64,000 bases of DNA from Symbiodinium natans (taxonomy: Eukaryota; Sar; Dinophyceae; Suessiales; Symbiodiniaceae): the NCBI GenBank assembly GCA_905221605.1, contig CAJNDS010001402.1, positions 670,001 to 734,000 on the forward strand. Reading direction: 5' to 3'. Positions 52,321-63,408 of this stretch are shown piece by piece. Both the position numbers and the translations under genes were made by a program. The stretch's first letter is position 1. Each line of letters begins with the position of its first letter. The notes beneath the pieces were generated by a model that had not been told where the DNA came from, ran no database searches, and saw nothing but the letters and a program-made list of their open reading frames with translations.

Positions 52321-52766
52321 TTCACATCGCCAACGCGCTGTGTGTTTGCAGAGGGACCGGCCGATCTCCTTCGCTCCTGCATGGGGTCGAAGGATGAAGG
52401 ATGTCGTCTCTGCTAGTCTGCAGTGGATTCGGGTGCAAGTCTTACCGAATCAGCGCCTCCATCTTTCGGGATTGAGCTTTTTAAGACTTTAAGACCCCAT
52501 GGATGAAGCATGAGCTTCTGCAGTTCCTATCTGTGCGGGGGCATCCCGGCCGCATAGGATCTTCAGCAAACCCGAGGGTCTGTGGTGTTCCGCGGCTTTG
52601 CGGGTCCTGTCTCAAGGTCAGCTCTCAGAATGTCACGCGAGGAGGTGCGTGGGTGCGATTCTGATGCCGCTGCTCCTTTGTCTTCTAGGCCCCCGTGAGT
52701 TCACCTTCCCGTCCAGTTGCAAGCTTGTGACAGATTTGCAGGCCGTCCTGCATCTTAGTCGGCCAC

Positions 52767-53212
52767 CTACCTGCTCAGCGACGAGTCTTTGCCGATAGGT
52801 TCTCGGCCTTCAAAAGCATAAGTCATCAGTGGCTCGGCTGTCTCCACTGCAGTGCAAACAACGCGGCGATTTCCCTTCCGATAGGATTGTGCCAAGAAGC
52901 GGTGCAACAGTCTTTGGGTCTGTTGTGAAAGGCTGCTCTCAAGGCTGCCAAACTGTTTTGCAGGCTTTCTTGGCTGGATGTTCGTTTGGCCGTGCATGAC
53001 CCCTTGTAGAGCCTAAACACAGCTCTGCACCTCCAAGCGAACATGTGTGCCTCGTCCCGACTTGAAGCGGAAGAGACGAATGACATGCTCCTCATCAAAC
53101 ACATCGGCTGGACATCAGTCAGAATCGTACCGCAGCCTTCGGGCCAGCCGCCAGCAGCCTCAAGACACACCGGCTTTGCCAGGCTTGAGTTGCCTGCGGT
53201 AGAGTAACCCAA
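52767..53212 (-). pseudogene. Gene H part 2 (minus), frameshifted
   Basis: After a TACCGCAG acceptor (minus strand) the frame reads NSSLAKPVCLEAAGGWPEG, TILTDVQPMCLMRSMSFVSS and DEAHMFAWRCRAVFRLYKGS. The coding signal then moves to another frame: QRLLHRFLAQSYRKGNRRVV then CTAVETAEPLMTYAFEGREP. The switch near 52985 implies a frameshift or a missed intron. A diverged, stop-containing copy of part of it lies at 53600-53845. Confidence 0.42.
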
Positions 53213-53272
53213 ACCCTCGGTTGCTCATTCTGAGGGTCGAAGTTTGCAGGCCCAAGCCCAAGGATTGGGGTT

Positions 53273-53533
53273 CTAGTCAAGAGCATTCAAGCGCCACAGC
53301 TCCTGCCGCGCCCAATCCGCCCCTAGCCGGTGCACAGAATTCACGACGTGCGAGACTTCGCTTTGCCTCCTGGCGTGTTTCTCATTGGTCTCCCGGGCGG
53401 CTTCAGTGGAGTCAAAGGAGGCTTCAGGCGTCACATACTGGACCGACCCGTCCTTGAAGCTACGGAGAACATCCGAGTATTGCACCGGCTCAACTTTGAG
53501 ACTGCGAGGAGCAAACGGCATCTGCGTAAGCAC
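53273..53533 (-). CDS. Gene H part 1 (minus)
   Basis: Strong minus-strand frame MPFAPRSLKVEPVQYSDVLR, SFKDGSVQYVTPEASFDSTE and VVNSVHRLGADWARQELWRL, ending at TAG. It probably splices to the part-2 exon at 53212. Function unknown. Confidence 0.45.
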   Translation of the reverse strand: MLTQMPFAPRSLKVEPVQYSDVLRSFKDGSVQYVTPEASFDSTEAARETNEKHARRQSEVSHVVNSVHRLGADWARQELWRLNALD

Positions 53534-53599
53534 TCAGTGTCGCTGTGAAGCTTGCTGAGCTCGACCACCCTTAATCAACCCCAGCACGCCCAGGCAGGC

Positions 53600-53850
53600 C
53601 CGCATCAAGACACTGTCAGCCTCCTTGTTGTGCTTCAGGCTTTGTAGTTGTATCAGTCCCGTCTTACCAGTACTTGAGAGTCCTTGCGAAAGGCGTTCCG
53701 CAGGGCTTCTGGGCTTGGCTCAGGTGCAGCCATGCCTAGTCCCGACAGCCTAAGCTTGAACCGGTCTGTGCACCTCCAAGCTAAGACTTTTGCCTAGAGA
53801 CGGATGATGTGCCTGATATGCCCCTCATCAAACTCAGAGTCTGGCCATCT
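53600..53850 (-). pseudogene. Decayed second copy of a gene H segment
   Basis: TGCACCTCCAAGC, then CCTCATCAAAC and TGGCCATC, in the same order as 53015-53120. The minus translation (SLMRGISGTSSVSRQKS then a stop) parallels CLMRSMSFVSSASSRDE of the intact copy. Confidence 0.5.
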
Positions 53851-54232
53851 TCGCACACAGCCGTCGTCGCGCCAGCATCAACCTCAAGATCAGTGTATAG
53901 CCCAGGTGAGAACAGAGTTGCTGTGAGAGAAGCACCCTTGTGATCAGACAGTTCTTGGCGTTCGGTTCGCTTGCAGGCTCGATGTGTTCATATCTAGGGC
54001 TTGAGCCTTCCATCTACCCAAACTTTCCCGGAACGAGCCGTCAGAGTCACTTCTGCACTTTAAGAGTTGAGTCTCAGGCAAAGCCAAAGTCCCTAAGAGG
54101 TCTTCCGGGCCACGAGTGCCTTGAGGTCCCTGGGCTGGGAGCCGAGGATGACGGTTTCTGGGGCTTCTGCTCGGCTTCGTTTTGCTGTGGTGAAGAATGC
54201 AGCCTCGGAGGCTCGCCGGTAATTCCATGCCG

Positions 54233-54455
54233 CCGGAATGCAATACCCGTCACCCGACTGGGGAGCTGGCCAATTGTGAAGAGCCGCTGAGCCGCGAGAA
54301 GACGGGGAGTTCATCTTTGCAGAGCATGACCATCTCCGCCCGGTGCCTGCCAGGCATCGGAGGTTTGCCGTTTGCCGAGTTGCCCTTTGTTGTGGTGCGG
54401 CTCCTGGATGCGAGAAGGGGACCCCGCCAGCCACAGCCACGCTTTCGAAATTGAC
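54233..54455 (+). CDS. Possible + strand ORF, unknown
   Basis: Reads MPPECNTRHPTGELANCEEP then SMTISARCLPGIGGLPFAEL. The minus strand is also open over the same bases, so strand and reality are uncertain. Confidence 0.28.
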
Positions 54456-54884
54456 GAAGCCACCAAGCCTCCGCGCCCAGCTGAACAAAGCGTGCTTTGC
54501 TGTTGCACCAAGCCCCCTGCTCACGGGCGGGTCTTCTTTTGGGTGGTTGGCCCAGGCCGATGCCCCGATCATCTCCAGGACCGGAGTTGTTCTCGGGCTC
54601 TCGGGTTCGGAGTTTCACCCGCACCTCCGGAGCCTAGCGTGTGTTCCTGCTTCGTTACGTGTGCCTCGGCCTCAAACCGAGGACAGGAAGGTTCCCCAAG
54701 TCCTGTAAGTACCAAGAAATCCTAAGTTTATGTGCCGAAGCGTAAGCTTTATCGACAGGGTCACCGATTGGGATCTAGCCCCGCTCCTGATCAGAGCCGC
54801 AGCGCAGATGGTACAGAAAGTACGGCGACGCCGGCGGCGCCGTCGCCGTTTGGCTCTGCTCAACGCCACAAAACCCGACATCCA

Positions 54885-55290
54885 CAAAAAGCCTTGGCTC
54901 CCCAAGTCTGGGCCCACTGATTCCAACAATGGCGGTGCCGCCGTCGGTTTTGTCGGATCTGCGCAGGTCCAGCCACGGAGAATCCTCTTAGAGGTTCATC
55001 CAGCACAAAATTCCTGGCTCCCCAAGTCTGGGGGCCTGATGCCACCGACGGCGGCGCTGCCGTCGGCTTTGTTGGATCTGCGCAAATCCAGCCACGGAGA
55101 AGCCTCCTGGAGGTTCATCCATGCACAGAAAATCCTTGGCTCCCCAAGTCTGGGGGCCTGATGCCAACGACGGCGGCGCTGCTGTCGGCTTTGTCGGATC
55201 TGTGCAAATCCAGCCACAGAGAAGCCTGCTCCAGGACAGAACAGACTTGGCTTCCCAAGTCTGGGGGCCCACTGATACCGCCAAGCTCTG
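54885..55290. repeat. Tandem repeat of about 120 bp, three to four copies
   Basis: GGCTCCCCAAGTCTGGG occurs at about 54895, 55017 and 55139 and, diverged, near 55251, with GGCGGCGCTGCCGTCGGCTT and ATCCAGCCACGGAGAA between. ORFs in both directions (PQVWGPDANDGGAAVGF, QAPRLGEPG) follow the repeat. Confidence 0.92.
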
Positions 55291-55419
55291 CCGTGCCCGT
55301 GTGCCAACGTGCCTGTCGTGAAGCCTTCTTCGCTGGAGCACCACGCTGTTCTCGGTGTGGCTGTCCACTGCGGCTCCTCGGCCAAGCATTCACATACTGG
55401 GCTTCAGGGTTTTAGGGTC

Positions 55420-56650
55420 AAGTTTAGGGTTAGGAGGTGTTGTGTAGGGCTTAAGAGTCAGAGTTGTAGTTTAGACTCTCATGGCTGGTGCCTCCAGGAT
55501 TCAACAATTCGATCAGGATTTCGGCACACACAGATGGCCACACGTCGGCGCCTAACCGGGCCAAACCCTTCGAAGAAACAGTCTGAGCACCTACCGGCCG
55601 CAGGGCGCAATGAGGCTGCAGGCCCCAACACCCCGCACCAGCACCAACGTGCGTCATTGTCAGTACCTATAACCGTTAACCCCCAAAACCCTCGGGATCC
55701 CAAAATCTGTTCCCAGAGAGAGAAAGAGAGAGAGAGAGAGAGTCCCCTCAAGCCCCGTAGAAGTAGAAGAAGAAGAAGAAGAAGAAGAAGAGAGAGAACT
55801 CGTCAGCTGAAAGAGGTGAGCTGTGCATCGACATTGGCTCCAAAGGACCCTCGGTAGATCTCATGTGTGTGTGTGTGTGAGTGAGAAGTGGTTTCTTTCA
55901 GCCAAAGCCGTGAATTAACTCTAAACCCACGAAGTAGAGGCCAGTCGCGCGTTTCAAGCACGTGCAGGACTCCCGAGCACCGGCGGCCTTGCAGCGGCAA
56001 CAGCCCGGGCCTTGGCTTGCGTAGATATCTTCGCGATTTGCGGGTTGAAGGTTTAGGCCGATTTAGGGCTGAAAAGGTTTTGATATAGTTTAAGGTCTAG
56101 GGGTCCCAGGGTTTCCATGTAGGAGGATTCAGGTCTTGCGGCTACGAGTTTAGATGTTGAGGCTTCAGGAGGGTCATGGCCCCAGAGGCCCTGCTCGGCC
56201 CACGACCTCCAAATTGAGTGGGCATCAGCCGCCTGCGGAGAGAGTTCATTGATAGGGCATACAAGGTTAGAGCCGATACAGGGTTTGGGGTTTATGTGTT
56301 TATATATGTATATATATATATATGGAACCCAGACCCTAAACAATAAGCAGAAAAAGTCACAAGTCAAGCTTCTACATCCCGAAGGCCTAAAGGCCCCAGA
56401 CGCGACAACAACCTAGCGACCATCCCAAAACCCTCTACAGCAGGATGGTCTATTATACCCTACAATCCCTTAAACGGCCCTTTTTAGGGTTCATCATGGG
56501 GATTATAATGGCCTATAGGAACCCATCCTGGCAGCACACTGCTCATGCCACCAGTTCCGCTCTGGCCGAGCGAGAGGTCTTCAAGGGTCTCTGTGGCTCC
56601 TGTGCACGCGCAGTGATCGAGTCGCCCATGGAATCAGCAAGACGAGCTCG
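55420..56650. repeat. Segmental duplication, copy 2
   Basis: Diverged counterpart of 39830-41475: AGAGTTGTAGTTTAGACTC, GGATTCAACAATTCGATCAG, then CACCGGCGGCCTTGCAGCGG (about 55979), GGCTTCAGGAGGGTCATGG (about 56161), a TATA run (about 56297) and the carrier exon. GA and GAA microsatellites (55718-55795) are specific to this copy. Confidence 0.8.
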
Positions 56651-56660
56651 GAGGCTGTGC
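56533..56660 (+). CDS. Second carrier copy: second-signature exon
   Basis: Reads SSALAEREVFKGLCGSCARA then VIESPMESARRARR. It matches the exon at 41368 at most positions, but the signature is PMESAR instead of PIEYAK. It lacks the donor present in copy 1 and runs into charged sequence. About 170 bp on, VWRQWHLKR resembles VKRQTGQTWHLNE with four codons lost. I found no later carrier exons, so this copy looks truncated. Confidence 0.55.
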
Positions 56661-56959
56661 GAGTTGGAAAAAAAGGCGTTCCGGTCCCCAATCTTACCTG
56701 CAACGAGAAGGGGGGGGGGTTTTAGGGTGGATTGCCAGGACCCCGGAAGCCCTGACTACCCAAACAACTCTAGCCTAATTTGGCTGAGTGCAGTGTGGAG
56801 ACAGTGGCATCTGAAGCGAACGAGAGTGAGTAAAAGGGCTGTGTGTTTTCCCTGCCTCTACTTTGTGCACAGCACCAAGCTGCCAACACGCATGTGCTTG
56901 AGAGCGTTTCCAGGTGACCTGCCGGCTTGTCTCTCCGAACCACGTCTGAAGCTCTAACA

Positions 56960-58263
56960 ACAAGTATAAACAATGCCGGTATGACACGCATGAAGGCAGT
57001 AAACCTAAACCTGAAGTACCCTGACCCCGCCCCCTATAAAACTGGAAGTAAACATTGAGATATATATATATATAAACACACACACACAACCTAAACTCAC
57101 TAACCCCCATCAGGTTGCTTTTCTAGCCTTCTTCAGCCTTCCAAGGCATCACTATAGGGGCGCAGTTGTTTGCCAATTTCCCCCCGAAGCAGTCGGATCC
57201 CAACCTTCATTCTGTAAGCCGCCGCACAGCCCTCTGATGCAGCCTTTGGTGCTGGCGGAGCGCGCGGCGCCCGAGCCTGCGCGAGCCGCGCCAGGCCGGG
57301 AAGGCTCAAGGTGAGGAGTTGTGGGGCGTCCGAGGTGCATCTTTGGGATCTAATCCAGATTCCTTCTTGAATCTTCTTGTATAGGGTTAGGTTCCCTCCG
57401 AAAGCCTAATTATTCGGCTCTAGACACAATGGGCTTTCTTTTTGGGAGCCTTGAGTCAGGTGGGCAGATCTCTGAGCATGTGCCAATAATCTAAGAAATA
57501 TTCAACATACCCCTTGGGCATACCCCTAAAAGAAATTAAGGGGTATGGTAATATCCTCCCTTAGACTCCCTTATAATTTCCTTGCATAGGTTAAGGGGTA
57601 TGGGTTTGGGGTGTGGTGAATCATTCTTAGAATTAACCAGGAGGCTCCATACATCCGGACATTATCTCCAAAACCGCAATCCTAAACTCTTGCAGTTCCT
57701 ATACCCTGTACTACTCGAAGTCCTGCACAAAACCCTGCAATTGTCCAACTCAGGCGCCGCTAGGCCCACACCGTCAGTTTCCAGAGCCAAAGACGACCTA
57801 GTCCACGCCCCAGGGGCAGGAGCGAGGTTCAAGTCAGAACATAGAGTATATTTTTTATTTTATATTATATTATATTATACTATATGATATTATATGAGAG
57901 AGAGAGAGATATATATATATATATATATATAATAGTTGTACACGTGTTGCTCCCAGCTGCTGCCACAGCCTCTCCTTCTACATTGCATTTTTTTTTCTCT
58001 CTCTCTCTCTCTCTCTCTCTGTCTGCTCTATCGCATCCGTCTCCACATGTGTCAGACTCTGAAGAAGGACGCTCACCTGGCTTGTCAATCGCCTGCGTTT
58101 AGGCTTGCCACCTGCAGCGGAATGAACTCAATCACAGCTCAGCAGACTTTGAACATCTCCGAACCATGGGTGGGAGACAGTCAAAACCTTGATGTAGGCT
58201 GTACAGGTACCGGGCAGCAGGTACTATGACCACACGGACAAGAGAGTCTTAAGTTCGCATCCC
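56960..58263. other. Non-coding with microsatellites and inverted repeats
   Basis: TA and CA runs (57058-57090), CATACCCCTT/AAGGGGTATG inverted repeat (57507-57547, right arm repeated near 57592), TATAT/ATATAG runs (57843-57932) and a CT run (57988-58021). A Pro/Ala-rich island ending at a GTGAGG donor near 57312 may be an exon but cannot be placed. Confidence 0.5.
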
Positions 58264-58434
58264 ATGGCTTCATCAGACGTCGTCGTCATGGTGCCGGCAG
58301 AAGAAGAGGTGCAACATGTGCAACGATGCACTGTACGTCCAAACACCCTCGCTGGGCGTGACCCTGGGGTCTCACTCACTCTGCATGCACGCACATCCTT
58401 GCATGCGCCACCCAAACTCTTGAAGCTGCCTTAA
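58264..58434 (+). CDS. Small 56-aa ORF
   Basis: ATG at 58264 in CATCCCATGG context. Reads MASSDVVVMVPAEEEVQHVQ then RCTVRPNTLAGRDPGVSL, ending in TAA. Good composition for its size, but unsupported by any neighbour. Confidence 0.38.
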   Translation: MASSDVVVMVPAEEEVQHVQRCTVRPNTLAGRDPGVSLTLHARTSLHAPPKLLKLP

Positions 58435-58781
58435 ACCATCCGAAGCCCAAAGCCCCTACGCCCCCACGCTGTCCCTCCCCACCCCGAATTATACGATGGT
58501 AAAGCCCGAAGAGCCCGCAAGTTCAGCCAAACCGCCAGAAGCAAAGAAGAGATGGCTTAGGCATTTGGCGTGGTTTAGGGTCCATAGGGTTCGTTCGCGG
58601 CTTAGGATATTGGAATGGCTTAGGATGGTTTTTGGCAGTCTATAGGATGCTCTAGCGGCCTAAATATCCTGAAAGCCCCTATGAACAAACCATACGCCTG
58701 TGAGACGTGAAGCACCAGACCCTAACCAAGGGCATCAGATCGTGAGGGTGTGGGGGGGGGGGGGAGGTTTACAGTTTAGAC

Positions 58782-59075
58782 TTAAGAGTAGAACCTATGC
58801 AGAAACTTAAAGCACATGCACCACCGCAGAAGCTTTAGTGCTTGGAGGATCTCGGCTGAATAAGATTCTTGCTTCCTGACTTGATGAAGGCGCTTCCTGC
58901 CTAAGCCGAAGCACGATAGAACAACCCTCTCCACAGTCTTAGGTTTTGAAGCCCGAAAGCCAAAGGTTCCTGCAGTAGGCAAGCACGACTCCAGGGCGTG
59001 GGATTCAATCGACTCCCTTCCGTCCGGACGGTGCGGCCGCGGTTGCCCGAGGCGTGATGGGGGGGAGAGCGCCAC
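58782..59075 (-). CDS. Minus-strand ORF or + strand exon, strand uncertain
   Basis: Minus frame: RESIESHALESCLPTAGTFG then RKQESYSAEILQALKLLRWC. Plus frame after CCTGCAG (58976): GKHDSRAWDSIDSLPSGRCG. Both look protein-like, so only one can be real at most. Confidence 0.28.
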   Translation of the reverse strand: MALSPPSRLGQPRPHRPDGRESIESHALESCLPTAGTFGFRASKPKTVERVVLSCFGLGRKRLHQVRKQESYSAEILQALKLLRWCMCFKFLHRFYS

Positions 59076-59514
59076 TTCTAGGGTCCCCAGCTGTAAACCC
59101 CAAAGCCCTTTGCCATGCTTGGGGACTGATATAAGTAGGCCATAATAACGACCTTAAACCTGAACAGAGCAACTTCTAGAAAAGGACCTCAAAAGCCCCA
59201 AATCTAAACGGCTTGGGGTGTAGGAGCGGAGGTTGAAGGGTGTCTTGTCCAGGAACCATGCATTCAAAGCCCTCAAGCTTCTACGTTAAAGCAAGCCCCA
59301 AGTTCCAAGGGGGATTCCAAGAACCCTAAATCGCTACTGGTCCCGTTCGGAAGGCGCTTTCCCGGCCTGTTCTGCACTCATGACCTGCATCCACCTGAAG
59401 CCCCGGTCCTAGGGGGTTCTGGTTTTTGTTGAACCTTCGAACCCACAACCCTCAATAACCGAGCGTAAATCAATCTGCAGAGGCAAGTGTAGGGCTTAGG
59501 GTTTTCCACGCCAG

Positions 59515-59560
59515 GCGGTAGAGTCCGAAGAGGCGGTGGCCCCAGCGCAAGGGCTGTGGG
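59515..59560 (+). CDS. Possible small exon
   Basis: After CCACGCCAG: AVESEEAVAPAQGLW, with a GTCTGG donor. A second island after GCTTGCAG (59674-59736) reads VCCTAALNLFTLGSSWHKPT to TGA, but the phases do not join directly. Confidence 0.32.
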
Positions 59561-60355
59561 GTCTGGTCTGACATGAACTCAGGGTCTGGATTTGTTTGAG
59601 TTTAGAATGAAGGGGTTGCCTCAGGAAAAAAAATGAAGGCGAAGCCAAACCTCTGCATATCAATAGCTTGCAGGTCTGCTGCACTGCGGCACTCAACCTG
59701 TTTACTTTGGGCTCAAGTTGGCATAAGCCCACCTGAACATCCCTAGGTGTGGGACGAGGCGCTAGCCACTAACCCTCGGCGATACTTTGTACAGCAGGGG
59801 GTGGAGGAATTCGCCTTATGTGCCTTTCTATGTTCCCAAATATGTACGTTTGTAAACACTGTACACGTGCGCGTATCGCCGAGCTAAGCTCCCTGGACCC
59901 CTGAGCCCTAGACCCGCAGCCCTGCCTGAAGAACCCCAAAGCTACCCAGACCTGGGTGGAGTAGATATGAAAAACGCCTTACAAGTTCCTACGCAGAACA
60001 GCTCTACAGCTTTGGCTTCCCCACTCACGAGATCCCAGTCAGGATCCCAAGCTCACACTGGCACTGCCTCTGCCGCGTGTTAGCCAGAAGGTCGGAAGGG
60101 GCTTGGGACAGGGTCAGGGTTTGAATCCCAGACCCTGGAACTCCGCAAGCCTTACAGGCCCTAAAAGCCCAATAAGACTATAGTAAGCCTAAGCATAAGC
60201 CTCATAAAGCCTGAAAACCATAAAAACCCTCTGATTTGAGCCCCAGTTGCCCCCGAAAGTGAACCCCTTGGACCACACGCTCCATGAGCCTTAGCCCTCA
60301 ACATCAAAAATTAGAATAAAAAGATCTTAACCAGCCTATAATGGCAGCCTATATG

Positions 60356-60703
60356 TTAGTCGGCCAGCATTGCTAGTATCTCAAGGGTCCAGGAGCCCAA
60401 ATACGCATCTTGCAGGGTCCGCAGCGAATCTCGGTTTGGTAGCTCTTGGTCTGGACTGGCGGCCCAGACACCCGTGCACCCCGACCCCATGATGGTCGGA
60501 GCAAATTGTAAGCCACCCTTTAACTCCAAGCTCGCCAAGCTCTTGAATATTCCGCCACCGAAGATCACCGAAAGAAAGGCCCCGAATCCTACATTCACGA
60601 ACCCAAGCTCCGAGCTCCGCAGGCAGCGGTTCATCAGAGCCTTTCGCCTGCCATCAGTGCTTTGTTTGAGCAGCTGGCCCAACAACATCTGCTTGAGCTG
60701 CAC
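60356..60703 (-). CDS. Minus-strand 115-codon ORF, possible exon
   Basis: After a CGACCAAG acceptor on the minus strand it reads VQLKQMLLGQLLKQSTDGRR, a hydrophobic GFVNVGFGAFLSVIFGGGIF and LKGGLQFAPTIMGSGCTGVW. The + strand is open too (ANCKPPFNSKLAKLLNIPPP). I prefer the minus strand on composition. Confidence 0.35.
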   Translation of the reverse strand: MQLKQMLLGQLLKQSTDGRRKALMNRCLRSSELGFVNVGFGAFLSVIFGGGIFKSLASLELKGGLQFAPTIMGSGCTGVWAASPDQELPNRDSLRTLQDAYLGSWTLEILAMLAD

Positions 60704-60916
60704 CTTGGTCGTAAGAGCTCAAAGTGCGGGGTCGGGAGTGGCTCGGGATTTGGAAGGTGGCTTCATGTTCAGGGGTCTCCAGACCTCAAGACCGATCCTA
60801 TGGCTTGAGCATGCGTGGGGGATTAAGGGTCTGTGTCTGTGGTTTAGGCTCTGAGTGCCAGCGTCATACTACGGAGTACGCAGTGGAGGGTCTAGGGTTT
60901 TTGGAGTTTGGGAGCG

Positions 60917-61130
60917 ATAATCCGATGTTGTGTGCCGGAGGGCGACGGCCAAGTCGACCATTTGGCTGCCACCGGATGCCACCTAGTCGCACGAAGAATG
61001 CCGTGGCAAGGGTTTTACATCCTGCCACAACACATTTGTGCTTGGTGCCACATAGCATGGATGTGCCAAATAGAGAGTCCGGTGGAATCCTCGCCCCTGG
61101 AGCACAAGGCCATGCAGAACCTGAAACACC
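60917..61130 (+). CDS. Possible exon, Cys/His/Trp-rich
   Basis: Reads IIRCCVPEGDGQVDHLAATG, CHLVARRMPWQGFYILPQH and ICAWCHIAWMCQIESPVES. The cysteine and histidine spacing suggests metal binding. An overlapping frame (NPMLCAGGRRPSRPFGCHRM) is longer but has a weaker codon pattern. Confidence 0.3.
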
Positions 61131-61926
61131 CAAACCCGAAAAACTCTTGAAGCCCTTCAATTCTGAACCCTTGATCTCCAAAACGCAGAGACTCTACATC
61201 CTTGAACTCTTGTGACTTCTAGCTGCCCCAGACCCTTTCCCTCTGATAAGCCTCCCCTGAACCCTGAAACCCTAAACCCTAAAAGAGCTGGCTGTTAAGT
61301 AGTATATTTGTTTAGATTTACTTTTTGGGGTTCTGGTCCCTATATTAGGTAAGTAGTCCGACAAGTATGTGCGTTTTTTGCCTGGGTCACTGCAAACCTT
61401 GGACCCCAGCAACCGAACGAAGGAGCCCGGCTCCCGTATGAGCCCACGGACCAGCCCGCGCGGATCCAGTTCCAGGTTGGCTAGCCCCAAAAGCTCGGAT
61501 CCGCAGCTGCACTGGACTTGAGCTCAGAGGCTTAGGATTTAGGGTTCGGGGCTTAGGATTTGGTTTGGGGTGTCAGGGTTTAGGGTTACCATGGGTGCCA
61601 GCTGAAGATCGAAACCTGTTAGGCTGGAAGCAGAAGGTAATACAGGTACCTAAGACCAGATGAGGCCTCAAGTATTCCCTAAACCTACCAGGGGGTGTCC
61701 GAAAATAGGAGGACCCTTTTGGGGGATTCTATAGAAGGATTAGACTATATTGGGGGTATATTCGGGGGACCTTTTTGGGCGAAACACCTACCGGGGCTAC
61801 CTGGACCTTTTGTGTAAGCTGACCCTCAGCTGCTCCTGATTCGGGTTCTCACGCATGAGGTCGTCGAAAGTCCGAGAGGCGATCGGCTTCCTACCTGCAG
61901 CAAAGTCGTCACTTGAAGGGCTTGCT

Positions 61927-62005
61927 TTGGGATGTTCCCCCTTATACTCACAGTCCTTATTAGGGACTATACTAGGGAGTACTATGAATCCCTACTCAGG
62001 AGCTG
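61927..62005. mobile_element. Left half of the MITE-like element
   Basis: TTTGGGATGTTCCCC, then CACAGTCCTTATTAGGGACTAT and AGTACTAT, as in 25997-26103, but without the right terminal inverted repeat. Confidence 0.6.
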
Positions 62006-62695
62006 TTAGTGTTAGCAAGGCTTGCTGGTTTGGGGTCTGGGGTCTGGGGATCTGAGGGGCTTTCGACACTTCTGGCTAAGAATGCAGGGCTTGCGGTTTC
62101 AGACTCTAGGAAGGGAGGGTTGCAAGTTGCAAGTTTCCTGAGTTGCGAGAGGCGTCGGGAACCTGCCTTGGATCCCCTGCCTTGTCCATTGTTCATCTTG
62201 TGGCAGGGCTGGGTTCTTAGGACACCCCCCCTTCCAAAAAAAAACACACACACACACACACACACCGCACACAAAAAAAAAACCAAGAAATGAAACATGA
62301 AATACATGGTTGAGTTGCTTGATCTGCTTTTCCCAGTGAAATCTTGGAACCTAGAAAGCCCAAACCCTGAACCCTCAATTCCCAATCCCCACCCCTTGAG
62401 TCCTGATAACCCCTAGGCAGCAAGACTTCAGCACGGGGCACGCCACGAAGCGGCGGGTTTCGGCACTGATGTGCAAGCCCCTTGGGCTTGATCCAGGGTA
62501 CCCCCACAGCTCGAGCAGGGGATAGGGTTTCGGGTTTGGGGTTTGGGGTTGAGGGTTTTAGGGTGCCCTCGACGACGACGTACCTTTCTGGAGTTTATTG
62601 CGTTCGCTTGGGAAGTTGCAGTACCCTCCGGGGTTCGGCCGGCCCAGCAATCACTCGTACCGCCCTCAGATTCAGAGTTTAGGGACCCTGTGCAG

Positions 62696-62798
62696 GCAGA
62701 AAGATGGCCTGCGCGAAGTGCACGCAGACTCGGTCGCAGAAGTACTCACTGTGGAAAACAAGGACCCGCAACGTCCGTGTGACGGAGTTATCTCATGA
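62696..62798 (+). CDS. Possible terminal exon
   Basis: After CTGTGCAG: QKDGLREVHADSVAEVLTVE then NKDPQRPCDGVIS and TGA. Strong coding character. An upstream island (FLEFIAFAWEVAVPSGVRPA, about 62580-62676) is in another frame and too close for a normal intron. Confidence 0.45.
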
Positions 62799-62897
62799 TC
62801 CTGATTAGCATTAAATCGTTGTTTTTTCTTACAGACTGCAGCTGACTTCTTGCAGTTATCATTTGTTTGTTATTCGTATTGTGTTTGTTCGTTGTAC

Positions 62898-63052
62898 ATG
62901 ATCATCATCATCATCATCATATTATTATTATTCTTGTTATTCTTCGTCTTCTTATTATTCTTCATCTTCCTCTTCCTCTTCATCTTCCTCTTCCTCTCAT
63001 CTTCATATTCATCTTCTTCTTCATCTTCTTCTTCATCATCATCATCATGCTT
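62898..63052. repeat. TCA/TTC/TTA microsatellite cluster
   Basis: CATCAT, ATTATT, CTTCTTC and TCATCTTCCTC runs; the Phe/Leu, Ile/Ile and Lys/Asp ORFs here are repeat artefacts. Confidence 0.93.
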
Positions 63053-63408
63053 AATTACTCTTCTTCTTGGCACGGGGGCGGCCAAAGCACCTCTTGACAC
63101 TCCATGCAGCCGAGTCCCTGACGCGAGATGACGCGAGCCACTGGCAAGTTCTAAGCTAGTGTGGATGACATGGTAGTAGTGCAGATCGCGCACCCAAGGC
63201 CCCCAACGAACCCCAAACGTGAAACCCCAAAAAAAAAACACTTCCCAAAGGCTCTACAAAAAACACTAAACTCCTGTAGAATCCAAGGCTTTAGAGGGCT
63301 CGGGGCTGAGGATGTTCAGGGTTTTTCAGGCCACCCACACTTGGCGCCCTAATTCCCCGAATGATTGCCATGTAGCGGGGCACATCGCACAGAGGGGCAC
63401 TCGTTTGT

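Noticed and set aside
62677..62695. 19-nt intron GTTTAG...GTGCAG joining two islands in frame
   Set aside because: It is too short for spliceosomal removal; a frame change or an unrelated upstream island is more likely.
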